This document shows, one piece after another, positions 17,338-26,800 of a DNA stretch of 34,065 nucleotides. Under the pieces are notes generated by a model that saw only the letters and a program-made list of their open reading frames with translations, made no database searches and had not been told where the DNA came from. The stretch covers positions 1 through 34,065 of the forward strand of contig JAOAHN010000062.1 of NCBI GenBank assembly GCA_026415215.1. The letters run 5' to 3'. The translations under genes were made by a program, and so were the position numbers. Numbering within the stretch: position 1 is the stretch's first letter; each line of letters opens with the position of its first letter. Origin of the DNA: Candidatus Hydrogenedentota bacterium (lineage in GTDB: Bacteria; Hydrogenedentota; Hydrogenedentia; Hydrogenedentales; Hydrogenedentaceae).

Positions 17338-18951
17338 GTGAGTGAAATAAGTTACGATATAGTGGTATGCACCAAGTGTGGTCAAAAGCTTCGTGTTCCT
17401 ATAACTGCCAAAGGTAAGTCTTTTAGATGTGTAAAATGCTCGAATATTGTAAGGTATCAAGACTCAAATGCTAATGAGTCTCTCACTGTCATCAGAGAAA
17501 GCGGAGGAAAAATAACCGAAACCCAACTATCAAGTTTTCCGCAACATACACTTCCTTCTGATGTACCTCAAATAGGCAAATGGCTCGTTGAAAACAATAT
17601 CATAACTTCTTATGAATTAGAGGAAGCACTAAAAGTCCAAAGAAAAGATGGTAGTTCTATTCTCCGTACATTGTATCAAAACAAGAAATTATCCTCACAA
17701 ATATTATACGAAATAGTGATAAAAAAGACTTCTATTCCCCAAATAGATTTAAAAAGACTCCTCCCCGATAGAGATCTCTTAGAACTTATACCAAAAAAAA
17801 TTTGCCAAGATAGATTTATATTTCCAGTATCCCGTCTGCTCAAAAAACTTACTTTAGCGATGGCTATTCCTGTAGACACAGAGACCCAAAATCTAATCTC
17901 TCAACTTACCGGTTTCTCAATACAACCTATGTTAGCAAAATTAGACGATATCGAGGAAGCAATAGAAAAATATTACAGCGGTTCTGGTCCCTCATTATCT
18001 CGCCCTCAGGTCTATGTTCCAGATAGCCTGCAAACTACTACTAAACAAATAGAAAAAGAAGAGACCGCTAAGATAAAAGAGAGTAAAGAAGAACCTTCAT
18101 TCACACTTCATAGCAAGAAACCTTCCGTTGTTACTTTTCCGGAGGAGTCAATTGAAAGAGAAAAGAAAGATGTTGAACCTTTGATAGATAGATTAGAATA
18201 CTTACCATTTGCGCCTACTGTCGAACTGGCATTGGGGATGGTAATAGAAGAGCCTAACACCAGTTTGGATGATGTAATATTGATTTTCGCAGATGAACCT
18301 TCATTAGCAACCGCTCTTCTAAGGTGGGCAAACACATCTCTCACAGGCACTGAAAAAAGGATAGGAAATATATGGACTGCGTTAGCATTATTGGGCATTA
18401 GTGGGGTTCAACTAATTTTACAGCAAATCAAGGAGTTTCAGGACCAAAAAACTGAGTTTCCCGGACTTCCAATTAGTGGGCGATCAAAACTATGTGCAAA
18501 AGTTGCCCAAAAACTTGCACAAAACTCTGGTAAAGTTAACCCCTATTTAGCATATACCACTGCTTTAATCCATCAAATAGGTGCGGTAGTCTTATACATG
18601 GCAGGCCCAGAAGAATATAAGAAAATTATGAGAGAATCTTTACCAGAGGTAAGACTAAAAAAGGAACTCGACTACTTCTCACTAAATCATGCATTTACAG
18701 CATCCCTTTTAGCGAGCAAGTGGAATTTCCCAGATATAATAGTTCAAGCACTATGCCATTATTTAGAACCACAAAAAGCCCCTTTTAACGCAAAAAACTT
18801 AGCACACATATTGTACATTTCGTCTTTAGCGGGGCTTTACAATGAAGAATCCGTAGCAGATGAAGTGTTTAATGAAGCAATCAAATCCCGTGAGAAAAGC
18901 ATTCAGGTATTAGGATTAGACTACAGGGAAGTTATCCTTTCATTGGGCTAA
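17338..18951 (+). CDS. Zinc-ribbon / MshEN / HDOD signalling protein
   Basis: A 537-residue soluble protein from a GTG start. Residues 8-36 form a zinc ribbon with CTKCGQKL and CVKCSN (C11, C14, C31, C34). About 78-217 matches MshEN (GspE/PilB N-terminal) domains, with the pattern IGKWLVENNIITSYELEEALKVQ; in MshE this fold binds cyclic di-GMP. After a charged linker, about 283-500 is an HDOD domain (LPFAPTVELALGMV, ALLGISGVQLILQQI, LIHQIGAVVLYMAGPEEY, LASKWNFPDIIVQALCHY). HDOD is an HD-related domain that usually lacks catalysis and works in signalling. The combination suggests a c-di-GMP-responsive regulator of motility or secretion, which is inference. It converges with acpP. Confidence 0.82.
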   Translation: MSEISYDIVVCTKCGQKLRVPITAKGKSFRCVKCSNIVRYQDSNANESLTVIRESGGKITETQLSSFPQHTLPSDVPQIGKWLVENNIITSYELEEALKVQRKDGSSILRTLYQNKKLSSQILYEIVIKKTSIPQIDLKRLLPDRDLLELIPKKICQDRFIFPVSRLLKKLTLAMAIPVDTETQNLISQLTGFSIQPMLAKLDDIEEAIEKYYSGSGPSLSRPQVYVPDSLQTTTKQIEKEETAKIKESKEEPSFTLHSKKPSVVTFPEESIEREKKDVEPLIDRLEYLPFAPTVELALGMVIEEPNTSLDDVILIFADEPSLATALLRWANTSLTGTEKRIGNIWTALALLGISGVQLILQQIKEFQDQKTEFPGLPISGRSKLCAKVAQKLAQNSGKVNPYLAYTTALIHQIGAVVLYMAGPEEYKKIMRESLPEVRLKKELDYFSLNHAFTASLLASKWNFPDIIVQALCHYLEPQKAPFNAKNLAHILYISSLAGLYNEESVADEVFNEAIKSREKSIQVLGLDYREVILSLG

Positions 18952-19011
18952 CGATAAAATACTAAATCTAATTAAATTAATTATAGAAAGTTAAGAAATA
19001 ATACACTAAAG

Positions 19012-19263
19012 TTAGTTTATCACCCGGGCAGAGATATACTTTATAGCATCTCCGACAGTTACAATTTGGTTCGCATCATCATCAAGTTGAATATTAAATT
19101 CTTCTTCAAGAGTCATTAGAAGCTCTGTTAAGTCAAGAGAATCAGCTCCCAAGTCCTCTATGAACCGTGCCTCATCTGTAATCTCTTCTATAGACCTATT
19201 CAATCTATTTGCTATTACTTCTTTAATCTTCTTAGCCAATTCTTCTGCACTAATATTTGCCAT
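19012..19263 (-). CDS. acpP: Acyl carrier protein
   Basis: An 83-residue acidic carrier of acyl chains in fatty acid and lipid synthesis. The phosphopantetheine attachment motif is GADSLDL with Ser42; LGADSLDLTELLMTLEEEF is close to the housekeeping bacterial ACP. GGAGGTGA ahead of the ATG is a strong ribosome site. Unusually it is not next to fabD, fabG or fabF but alone, convergent with the HDOD gene and divergent from an oxidoreductase. It could be the housekeeping ACP or a dedicated carrier; only a genome search for a second copy would tell. Confidence 0.93.
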   Translation of the reverse strand: MANISAEELAKKIKEVIANRLNRSIEEITDEARFIEDLGADSLDLTELLMTLEEEFNIQLDDDANQIVTVGDAIKYISARVIN

Positions 19264-19318
19264 AACTCTTCACCTCCACATTTATGTTGTTCACTTTGAA
19301 GTCATATTCATTATAAAA

Positions 19319-19348
19319 ATTTTATCAGAAATTAGTGTTTGATGTCAA
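19319..19348 (-). promoter_or_regulatory. acpP promoter
   Basis: On the - strand a perfect TTGACA (complement of 19343-19348) is followed after 18 bases by TAAAAT (complement of 19319-19324). Transcription would start about 45 bases before the acpP ATG. Confidence 0.7.
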
Positions 19349-19351
19349 ACA
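19336..19351. promoter_or_regulatory. 16-bp operator-like palindrome over the acpP -35
   Basis: TGTTTGATGTCAAACA is a perfect dyad: seven-base arms TGTTTGA/TCAAACA around TG. It covers the -35 hexamer of acpP. TTTGA...TCAAA is reminiscent of the fatty-acid repressor FabT box, though that has a different spacer. A second inverted pair with the same core, AATCAAA (19384-19390) and TTTGATT (19403-19409), stands closer to the divergent oxidoreductase gene. Confidence 0.45.
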
Positions 19352-19482
19352 TTTCACTATCTAACAAAGAATAATTACATACTAATCAAAATTCACTCAT
19401 CATTTGATTTTTACCCAAATTTATGTTTTACTATAACTTACCAACTAAAATAAATGACTAATAACTAATAGGAGGCAGAGTA

Positions 19483-20736
19483 ATGAGCAACTTTAAATTA
19501 GGTTTCGTGGGCGCAGGCTTTATCGCCCGGTTTCAAGCAAAAGCACTACAAGGTGTAAGAGGAGCCGAATTAGCAGGGGTATATGCGCTAAAAGGCTCTC
19601 AGGAGCTCTCTTATTTAGCAAAAAAATTAGGCGTCGGCGAATGTAAAGTTTACAGAAGTGTAAAAGAACTATGCAAAAATGTAGATGCAGTAGCCATTTT
19701 TGCTCCTAATTATGCAAGATTAGAAATAATGAATAAAATAGCAGAGGCAGTTAAAGAGGGTGCGGAGCTTAAAGGAATCATTTGCGAAAAACCACTCGGT
19801 AGAACAGTAAAAGAAGCTATAGAACTGGTAAAAATTGCACGCTCAACAGGTTTGCCAAATGCCTATTTTGAAAACCAATTACATATGAAAGCAATAAAGG
19901 CGCAGAAAGAACAACTTAGAACTGTTGAAGAAAAAATGGGACCTATTGCCCTCGCTCGTTCCTCTGAAGAACACTCAGGTCCACATGAGGGTTGGTTCTG
20001 GGATCCAACACGGCAAGGAGGTGGAGTATTGTGCGATATGGGTTGTCATAGTATAGCTTGTTGTTGGTATATATTGACACCACACGGTAAACCAGTAACA
20101 TACTTAAAACCCATAACAGTCTCAGCAGAAGTAGGACTTTTGAAATGGGGTTTGCCAAGATGGAGAAAAGATCTTTTTAATAGAACAGGCGTAGATTACT
20201 CAAAAACACCTGCTGAAGACTTTGCCACAGGGATAATCACCTTCCAAAACCCCAAAACCGGACAAATAGTAAAAGGCCAGTTTACCAACTCATGGATGTA
20301 TGACAAACAAGGATTAAGACTAATGATGGATGGTTTAGGTCCCGGCTATGCTTTTGAATTTAATTCACTGCTATCATCCCTGCAGGTATTTATTGGAGAT
20401 ACTGCGGCAGAAGCAATTGCAGACGCTGAGTCAGCTCTTGAAAAATCTACAGCCACCAGAGGGCTTCTAATTGTGGAACCCAATGAAGCTGACTTATATG
20501 GATATGTAGATGAACTCACTGATGCGGTAAACTCTTTCAAAAAAGGGAAAGATGGATTCCTAAACTTTGAATATGGTCTTGAAATCACAAAATTATGTCA
20601 AGCATCGTATATGTCAGCAGAGCAAAAAAAAGTAATAGACCTCAGAGACAGAAATACCCTCAAAGAGCTTGAAAATTATGTATCCCTAATAGCACAAGGT
20701 AAAGGTAGGGAAATCCTGCCAATAATAGAAAATTAA
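19483..20736 (+). CDS. Gfo/Idh/MocA-family NAD(P)-dependent oxidoreductase
   Basis: A 417-residue sugar- or cyclitol-type dehydrogenase. The Rossmann motif is GFVGAGFIARFQAKAL at the N-terminus; the EKP motif typical of the family is ICEKPLGRTVKEA. The C-terminal domain has RQGGGVLCDMGCHSIACCWYIL with the conserved D-x-G-x-H. The substrate is unknown; family members act on inositols, hexuronates and nucleotide sugars. No signal peptide. AGGAGG precedes the ATG. It is a single gene closed by a strong terminator. The sugar epimerase at 7306-8580 is the only other clear sugar enzyme outside the right-hand cluster. Confidence 0.87.
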   Translation: MSNFKLGFVGAGFIARFQAKALQGVRGAELAGVYALKGSQELSYLAKKLGVGECKVYRSVKELCKNVDAVAIFAPNYARLEIMNKIAEAVKEGAELKGIICEKPLGRTVKEAIELVKIARSTGLPNAYFENQLHMKAIKAQKEQLRTVEEKMGPIALARSSEEHSGPHEGWFWDPTRQGGGVLCDMGCHSIACCWYILTPHGKPVTYLKPITVSAEVGLLKWGLPRWRKDLFNRTGVDYSKTPAEDFATGIITFQNPKTGQIVKGQFTNSWMYDKQGLRLMMDGLGPGYAFEFNSLLSSLQVFIGDTAAEAIADAESALEKSTATRGLLIVEPNEADLYGYVDELTDAVNSFKKGKDGFLNFEYGLEITKLCQASYMSAEQKKVIDLRDRNTLKELENYVSLIAQGKGREILPIIEN

Positions 20737-20760
20737 ATTAAATACAAAGAAATCTTCCTA

Positions 20761-20803
20761 AAAACAATAAATCAGGGTTTTCAGCCCTGATTTATTGTTT
20801 TTT
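20761..20803 (+). terminator. Strong intrinsic terminator after the oxidoreductase
   Basis: A perfect 17-bp stem, 20761-20777 with 20785-20801, has a 7-base loop TTTTCAG. The GC-rich top is ATCAGGG/CCCTGAT, and the stem runs into TTTTTT. The A tract at the 5' foot may also let it work in the reverse direction. Confidence 0.9.
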
Positions 20804-20831
20804 GTGCGGAGTTTTCCAAATTATGTTAAAA

Positions 20832-20837
20832 TATAAT
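20832..20837 (+). promoter_or_regulatory. Candidate -10 element for the giant repeat protein
   Basis: A perfect TATAAT 43 bases before the ATG and just beyond the preceding terminator. No good -35 lies at the right distance, so the call rests on the -10 and its position. Confidence 0.35.
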
Positions 20838-20880
20838 CAGGCATCGTAAAATTTTAAAATAATTATTTTAGGGATTCAAC

Positions 20881-23800
20881 ATGAGATTTACCTTTTATTC
20901 ACTATTAATATTTTTAACCACCGTAGTAAGTTTCACTGAAGCAGAAGATATACCTTTAAAAATAGAGCACTCGATTACCCCTTTGAGTGATTGTAGAGCT
21001 CAAAGTTATATAGATGTAATTGTGGAGATTAATTACACGGGAGAGTCTCCCTTACTTAGTCTTGGACTAAGGGAAACTATACCTACTGGAACATCCTATT
21101 ATGGGATAGTAGGTGGGAATCCGCCACATATACAACCTCCCTTCAACACTGAAGGACAATTAGACTTCGCATGGATATTTCCCCCTCAAATGCCCACTTC
21201 CTTTACATACCGTCTAACAGTAAATTCCTCACTGGATAGTGAAAATGTAATAACAAGTACTGGGATTTATGGTACTACGGAAACCCCTGAAGAAACTCCT
21301 CCTATTCAATTTACATTCAACTGTCCAATAATGGAGGGTGAAATTCCCACGGAAGGAGAAGAGACCGAGGGAGAAGAAGTAAATGAAACGGTAACATTCA
21401 ATTTATCTACTAATGGAGAACCAGAATATATCCCTGAGAAAGAAATAGAAGTAATTGTAACAATTACTTACCCACCCACACTTGGTATTACCGCACTTGG
21501 AGCAAAGATTTTTCTCCCACAAAGCTGGTCTTATTTGAGAGTGGAGGAAGGATCTTATTTGCCTCCAATAACACCCCAACCTGGATCTACAGGAGAGCTT
21601 GGTTTTGCATGGGTGACAATTCCACCTTCAGGCACGAGTTTTTCGTTAATTATCAAGGCGGGAGAGGAAATATCTTCCACTAAAGAACTAACTGGATACG
21701 GACTATATAGGATTTTAGAAGGACAAATCAACACTTCGACCGCAACGGTAGTTTTCAATTTGGGGCCACTACCTGACCTCGCTTTTTCAAATGGGAAAAT
21801 ATACCCGGAAAGAGTATACAACGGGGGATTAGTTGAGATTTCATACACCACAAAAAACTTAGGAAATAGCATCTTAAACGCTGGGTGGTATGACCGCGTT
21901 TATATTTCCACCGACAATAAATTTGATGAATCCGATACTCTCATTTCGTGTGAATACAGGAACGGAATTATTCAACCAGAAGAAACTTTTGATGTGAAGT
22001 CTCTCATTCATATCCCTTCTCATCTTATAGGAACTTTCTACTTATTATCTAAAATTAATGCACAGAAGAATTTTTATGAACTTACAGAAGAAAATAATCT
22101 CGGCATCTTAGGCACTGTCCAAGTAACCCAAAGAGAGTACGATATCAAAATAACTTCCACCCCAATAACTGGTTCAGTGGGCTCTCCAATAAGATTTCAA
22201 GTTTTTACATACTATCCTAACTCAGAAAAGCCCTATCCTTATAAACAAGTTGATATAATGTTCTCTCACAGACTGAGAAAGGTCACAAAAACAATCCAAA
22301 CAGATAATAATGGAGAATACACATATATATACACGCCATTTTCTACCGAAGGTGGTATTTATACATTAGAAGCAAAGAGTCCCCCAGAGATATTTTACTA
22401 TTGTAAAGCTCAGTCAAATTTAAGTGGGATAGGAGTCTCCCCCTCTCAATTAACTATACCGTATACCTCCGGAAAATCTATAAAAATATCTATTGACATG
22501 ATTAACCTTGGAGATGAAGAAGAAAAAAACTTTTCTATCTATTACTCAGGACTCCCTAATGAATGGGATTTAGATTACCAACTTCCTACGACCATACCTG
22601 GAAACTCTATAGAAAAAGGTATATTAACAATTTATCCAAATACACTTTTAGAAGACATTACCTCTGCCGAAATTTTCTTCTACTCTGAAAAAGGAAGCCA
22701 AACTCCACTCTGGTGCACATTCATACCCTCTACCCCCTATCCCAAGTTAGAAATATCTCCTTCTCCAATAGACATTGTCGCTTCGATAGACAAACCACAA
22801 ATAACTACCATAGAGGTAAAAAACTCAGGTGGGATAGATACAGGCAGTATAAATTTATCTATACTTCCCCAGAGTGAGCAAATTTCCTTGATCACTGGAG
22901 AATCTATTCCAAATATAAAAGCTGGCGAGTCTTTCTTCATATCCCTACAGACCTTAAGAGAACAAGGTAATAATTCCTTTCTCCAGGAATATCACTTACT
23001 ACTAAGCTCACCTCAAATAGGAGATATTAATATACCCATAAGAATCTATGAGGAATACAATGCCAAAATTCATATAAAAGTGCTTGACAAAACCACCAAT
23101 GAACCTATAAGACAGGGGCTAATAACTGTCCTAAACGAGAACAATGAAATGCTTAGTTATTGGGTAGATTCTAATGGAGAAGTGATAATAGAAAGTGAAA
23201 TGGGAAACATAACCTCTATAAGCTGTTTATCTCATGGGTATAAGCCCTATGCATTTTCTCCCATAGACAGAAAAATCAGAGAGGAAACCACTCAAATTTA
23301 TCTCGAGAGAATTCCTGTTACCCAAATTATTTCATTCCTAAAAACCAGTGAGAACTTAAATTTCAAAGACATAAAAAATATAAATTCTGATAATGGTGGA
23401 CTTACACCCGAATTTGAGGTATTCCCAGCATACATTGATACCAGTTTAAAAACATATTACAACCACAACTTGATAATCAGAAACAATAATAAAGATAGAC
23501 TTCTTGACCTTATAATTTATCCGAATCTCTCCGTAAACAAGAAATTTGAGCCTGCTTTAAAGTACATTAGAGAACTCCCTCCCTTTGAAAGTATAGAAGT
23601 GCCATTTGCTTTAGTTAACCAGAATTCATCAACTCTCGAAAGAAGCTTATCTGGGATCAAATACCGAAAAAGCGAGAACAATTCCGACACTGAATTCTTT
23701 CTACCCCTTAGGTTATGGAATACTGAATCTATCCAATCCGATTGGACTATCTCTTACTCTGAGATTTCAGACCTTATTAATACCGATAGTCAAATAATTA

Positions 23801-26800
23801 TTATACCCACTTCAGTAAATATTGAAACAGAAGACTTCTACTATATTGAAGGAAATACTTCTCCAATACCTCTTCAGTTTACGATAGATCCATACTATCC
23901 AGTAATCAATACAGGTGAGCACCTACACCTATCAATATCAAGCAACATAAGCCATTTAAATTACAATGTTAATATTCAGGTTAAAGCAAGAAGTGAAGAG
24001 GATATAACACCACTATTCTCTATCCAAGAGTTATCTACAATTTCACAGTCAAAAACTACAGATATTCAAAAATCCACTCCTCTATGTAAAACATTTAAAA
24101 TAATACCTTCTCATGAATTCTTTACTACTGGGGAAAAAGAAGTATTTATTACAGTTAACATCGAATATACGAATAAAAGAGGTGAGACAACACTAATTGT
24201 ATCGCCAAATATAGGTTTCTTAATCAACTATAATTCAACATTTGAGGTCCATGAATTTTTCCCATACAAATACGAAGAGTTCACGGAAACATTCTCCGTC
24301 CCAAACACAGGCAAGGCTTTTCCCGTATGTTACATGATAAAAAAGAACGACCCCCTTGTAAATGTAATACTTGTTAAGCCGGGGGCAATTTATCTTCAAG
24401 AGAATATTTCCGGAAAGACTTTAACTTATACACTTTTCAATTCTGAGATAAATCATATCAATCAACCCACTAACCAGCTTGTTCATACCCTACACCTGGG
24501 CACTGATAATAGGATATGTTCGGGATTTTGGATCTTGGAAACACCAGATAAGTATACTCTCCAAGAAGCTTCTCTCGACACATTTAACATCCTCGAAAAA
24601 AACATATATTTACCAAGTATTTGTAAAAGATACAAACACGACCTTTTAAAGTTAATTAAATCACAGAGAAATGGCAAAATACAGTATCTGTTTGTAACTA
24701 ATGATGACCAAGACACGGAAAGAAACCCGGACACCATTTACTTATCCACAGGTGATATAGAACAGATAGAAAAAGTACAGTGCAACTGGTTTAAAGTAGA
24801 TAATTCTCCACTATATGGTATTGCTTTTCGAAAAAATAGTGAGGCTCCCTGGGTATATATTAAATTAAACTTCTTAGAGGAGATAAACGAGAACAGTGCT
24901 ATTGTAAGAGTTATTGAGTTTAATGGTAGTCCTCTCCCGGAACAATATTACTGGGTTGATAAGAAAGTTTTTCCTACTTTGAATATACTATTCTCGACAT
25001 CAGGAGCATCAGGAACTCTGTATGTAGAACTTCGAAGAAACCAAGAAAACAATCATCGTCCATTTGCTATAGTTCCTCAATCCAATTATGAGATATATAG
25101 GCCCAATACCCTTCTACTCGACGGTACAGGATCTTATGATGAGGATGGAGATAATTTAATATTTAGGTGGCAACTTATATCAAGACCTTTTCATAGTCTG
25201 GCATATATTAAAGATTCTAATACCGCTACACCTTTACTCATTCCAGATGTTCCAGGGGAGTATATCATCGAATTTAAAGTATCTGATGGATTGCTGAGTA
25301 GTGACCCAATCTACATTACTGTAAATGTAGTCAATCGCCCTCCACTTCCAAATATAAGTGGATTAAACAAAGTACATCCTAAAAACATAGTAATTCTCGA
25401 TGCTTCGGGAACACAAGACCTTGACGGAGATCCCTTAGAATTTTTATGGAGATTGACATCTAAACCAAATGGAAGTAAGACAACTCTTCAATATATATTC
25501 GATTCGTCCATATCTTTTACTCCAGACCTCTTAGGCTTATATGAAGTTACCCTATACATCTCTGATGGATACGATAATATAAGCACAAAGTGGAATGTAG
25601 AAGCGGTTAATAACCTACCCCAATTCACATTGGAATACCCTACTCGTGTGTACCTAAACCAAAATGTATCGATCCGCTTAAAAAACATTTACGACCCTGA
25701 CAACGACCCTATATCTTTCAGGTGGTTGCTACAAGAGATACCAGAGGGTAGTGGAATATCCCTTCCAAGTTCTTACACTGATTCAGTATCATTTGTTGCC
25801 GATAAAAGAGGTATTTATAAACTACTCCTGAATATTAGTGACACTTACGAACAAAGGGACGAAATTATAACTGTAAACTGTATTAATAGGAATCCAAATG
25901 TCGTAATAAACGCAAATGAAACGGAAATCTCGCACGGTGATGAGATTACTATCGACGGTTCTTTAACATCCGACCCTGACAATGATGAATTGATCTTCAA
26001 TTGGGAACTTACTTTGAAACCCGCTCAAAGCAGTGCAGAATTATATTTGATTGAGAAAAAAATTTCATTACTTAGAACAGATGTACCCGGAACTTACAAA
26101 GTTAAACTAACCGCAGAAGACGGTTATGGGGGAACTGACTCAAAGATGGTATCCATTTATGCGACTAACTCCTCTCCTCTGTGTAATTTACCAGAGGAGC
26201 ACACTTGTTATGTAGGAACACCTTTAGTTATCACCTGTAAAGAAGCAGAAGATAGAGAAAATGACAATATTTACTATGTATGGTCTATCGCAGAAAAACC
26301 AGAGGGGAGTAGCCCCCAACTACTTAACTACAGTGAAAATGCTCTGTTTATCGGAGATAAAAAAGGCCTTTACAAATTAGAATTAGAAGTTTCCGATAAC
26401 TGGGGAGAGAAATCCAAGTGTTACACTAATATCAAGATAATAAATCGAATTCCCAATGCCATCCTCAAAATTTTAACTTCTCCAATACATATTGGAAAAA
26501 CTGTAGTAATTACTTCTGAAGAAAGCTTTGACTCCGATGGAGATCCAGTTATATCACAACAATGGAAATTAACATCTAAGCCCCCAGAAAGTAACTCACA
26601 ATTAAGCAATTTATCAGGACCAGAGACTCAAATAATTCCGGACAAAAAGGGTATTTACACTATAGAACTTAAAGTGTTCGATGGAACAGATTGGAGCACC
26701 TCTTCGAGCATCCAGTTTTCACCTGTAAACAGAGCCCCTATAGCTCAAATAATGGCCCCAGCTACATTTGAGCTAAACCAACCTTGCATATTAAACGGCT

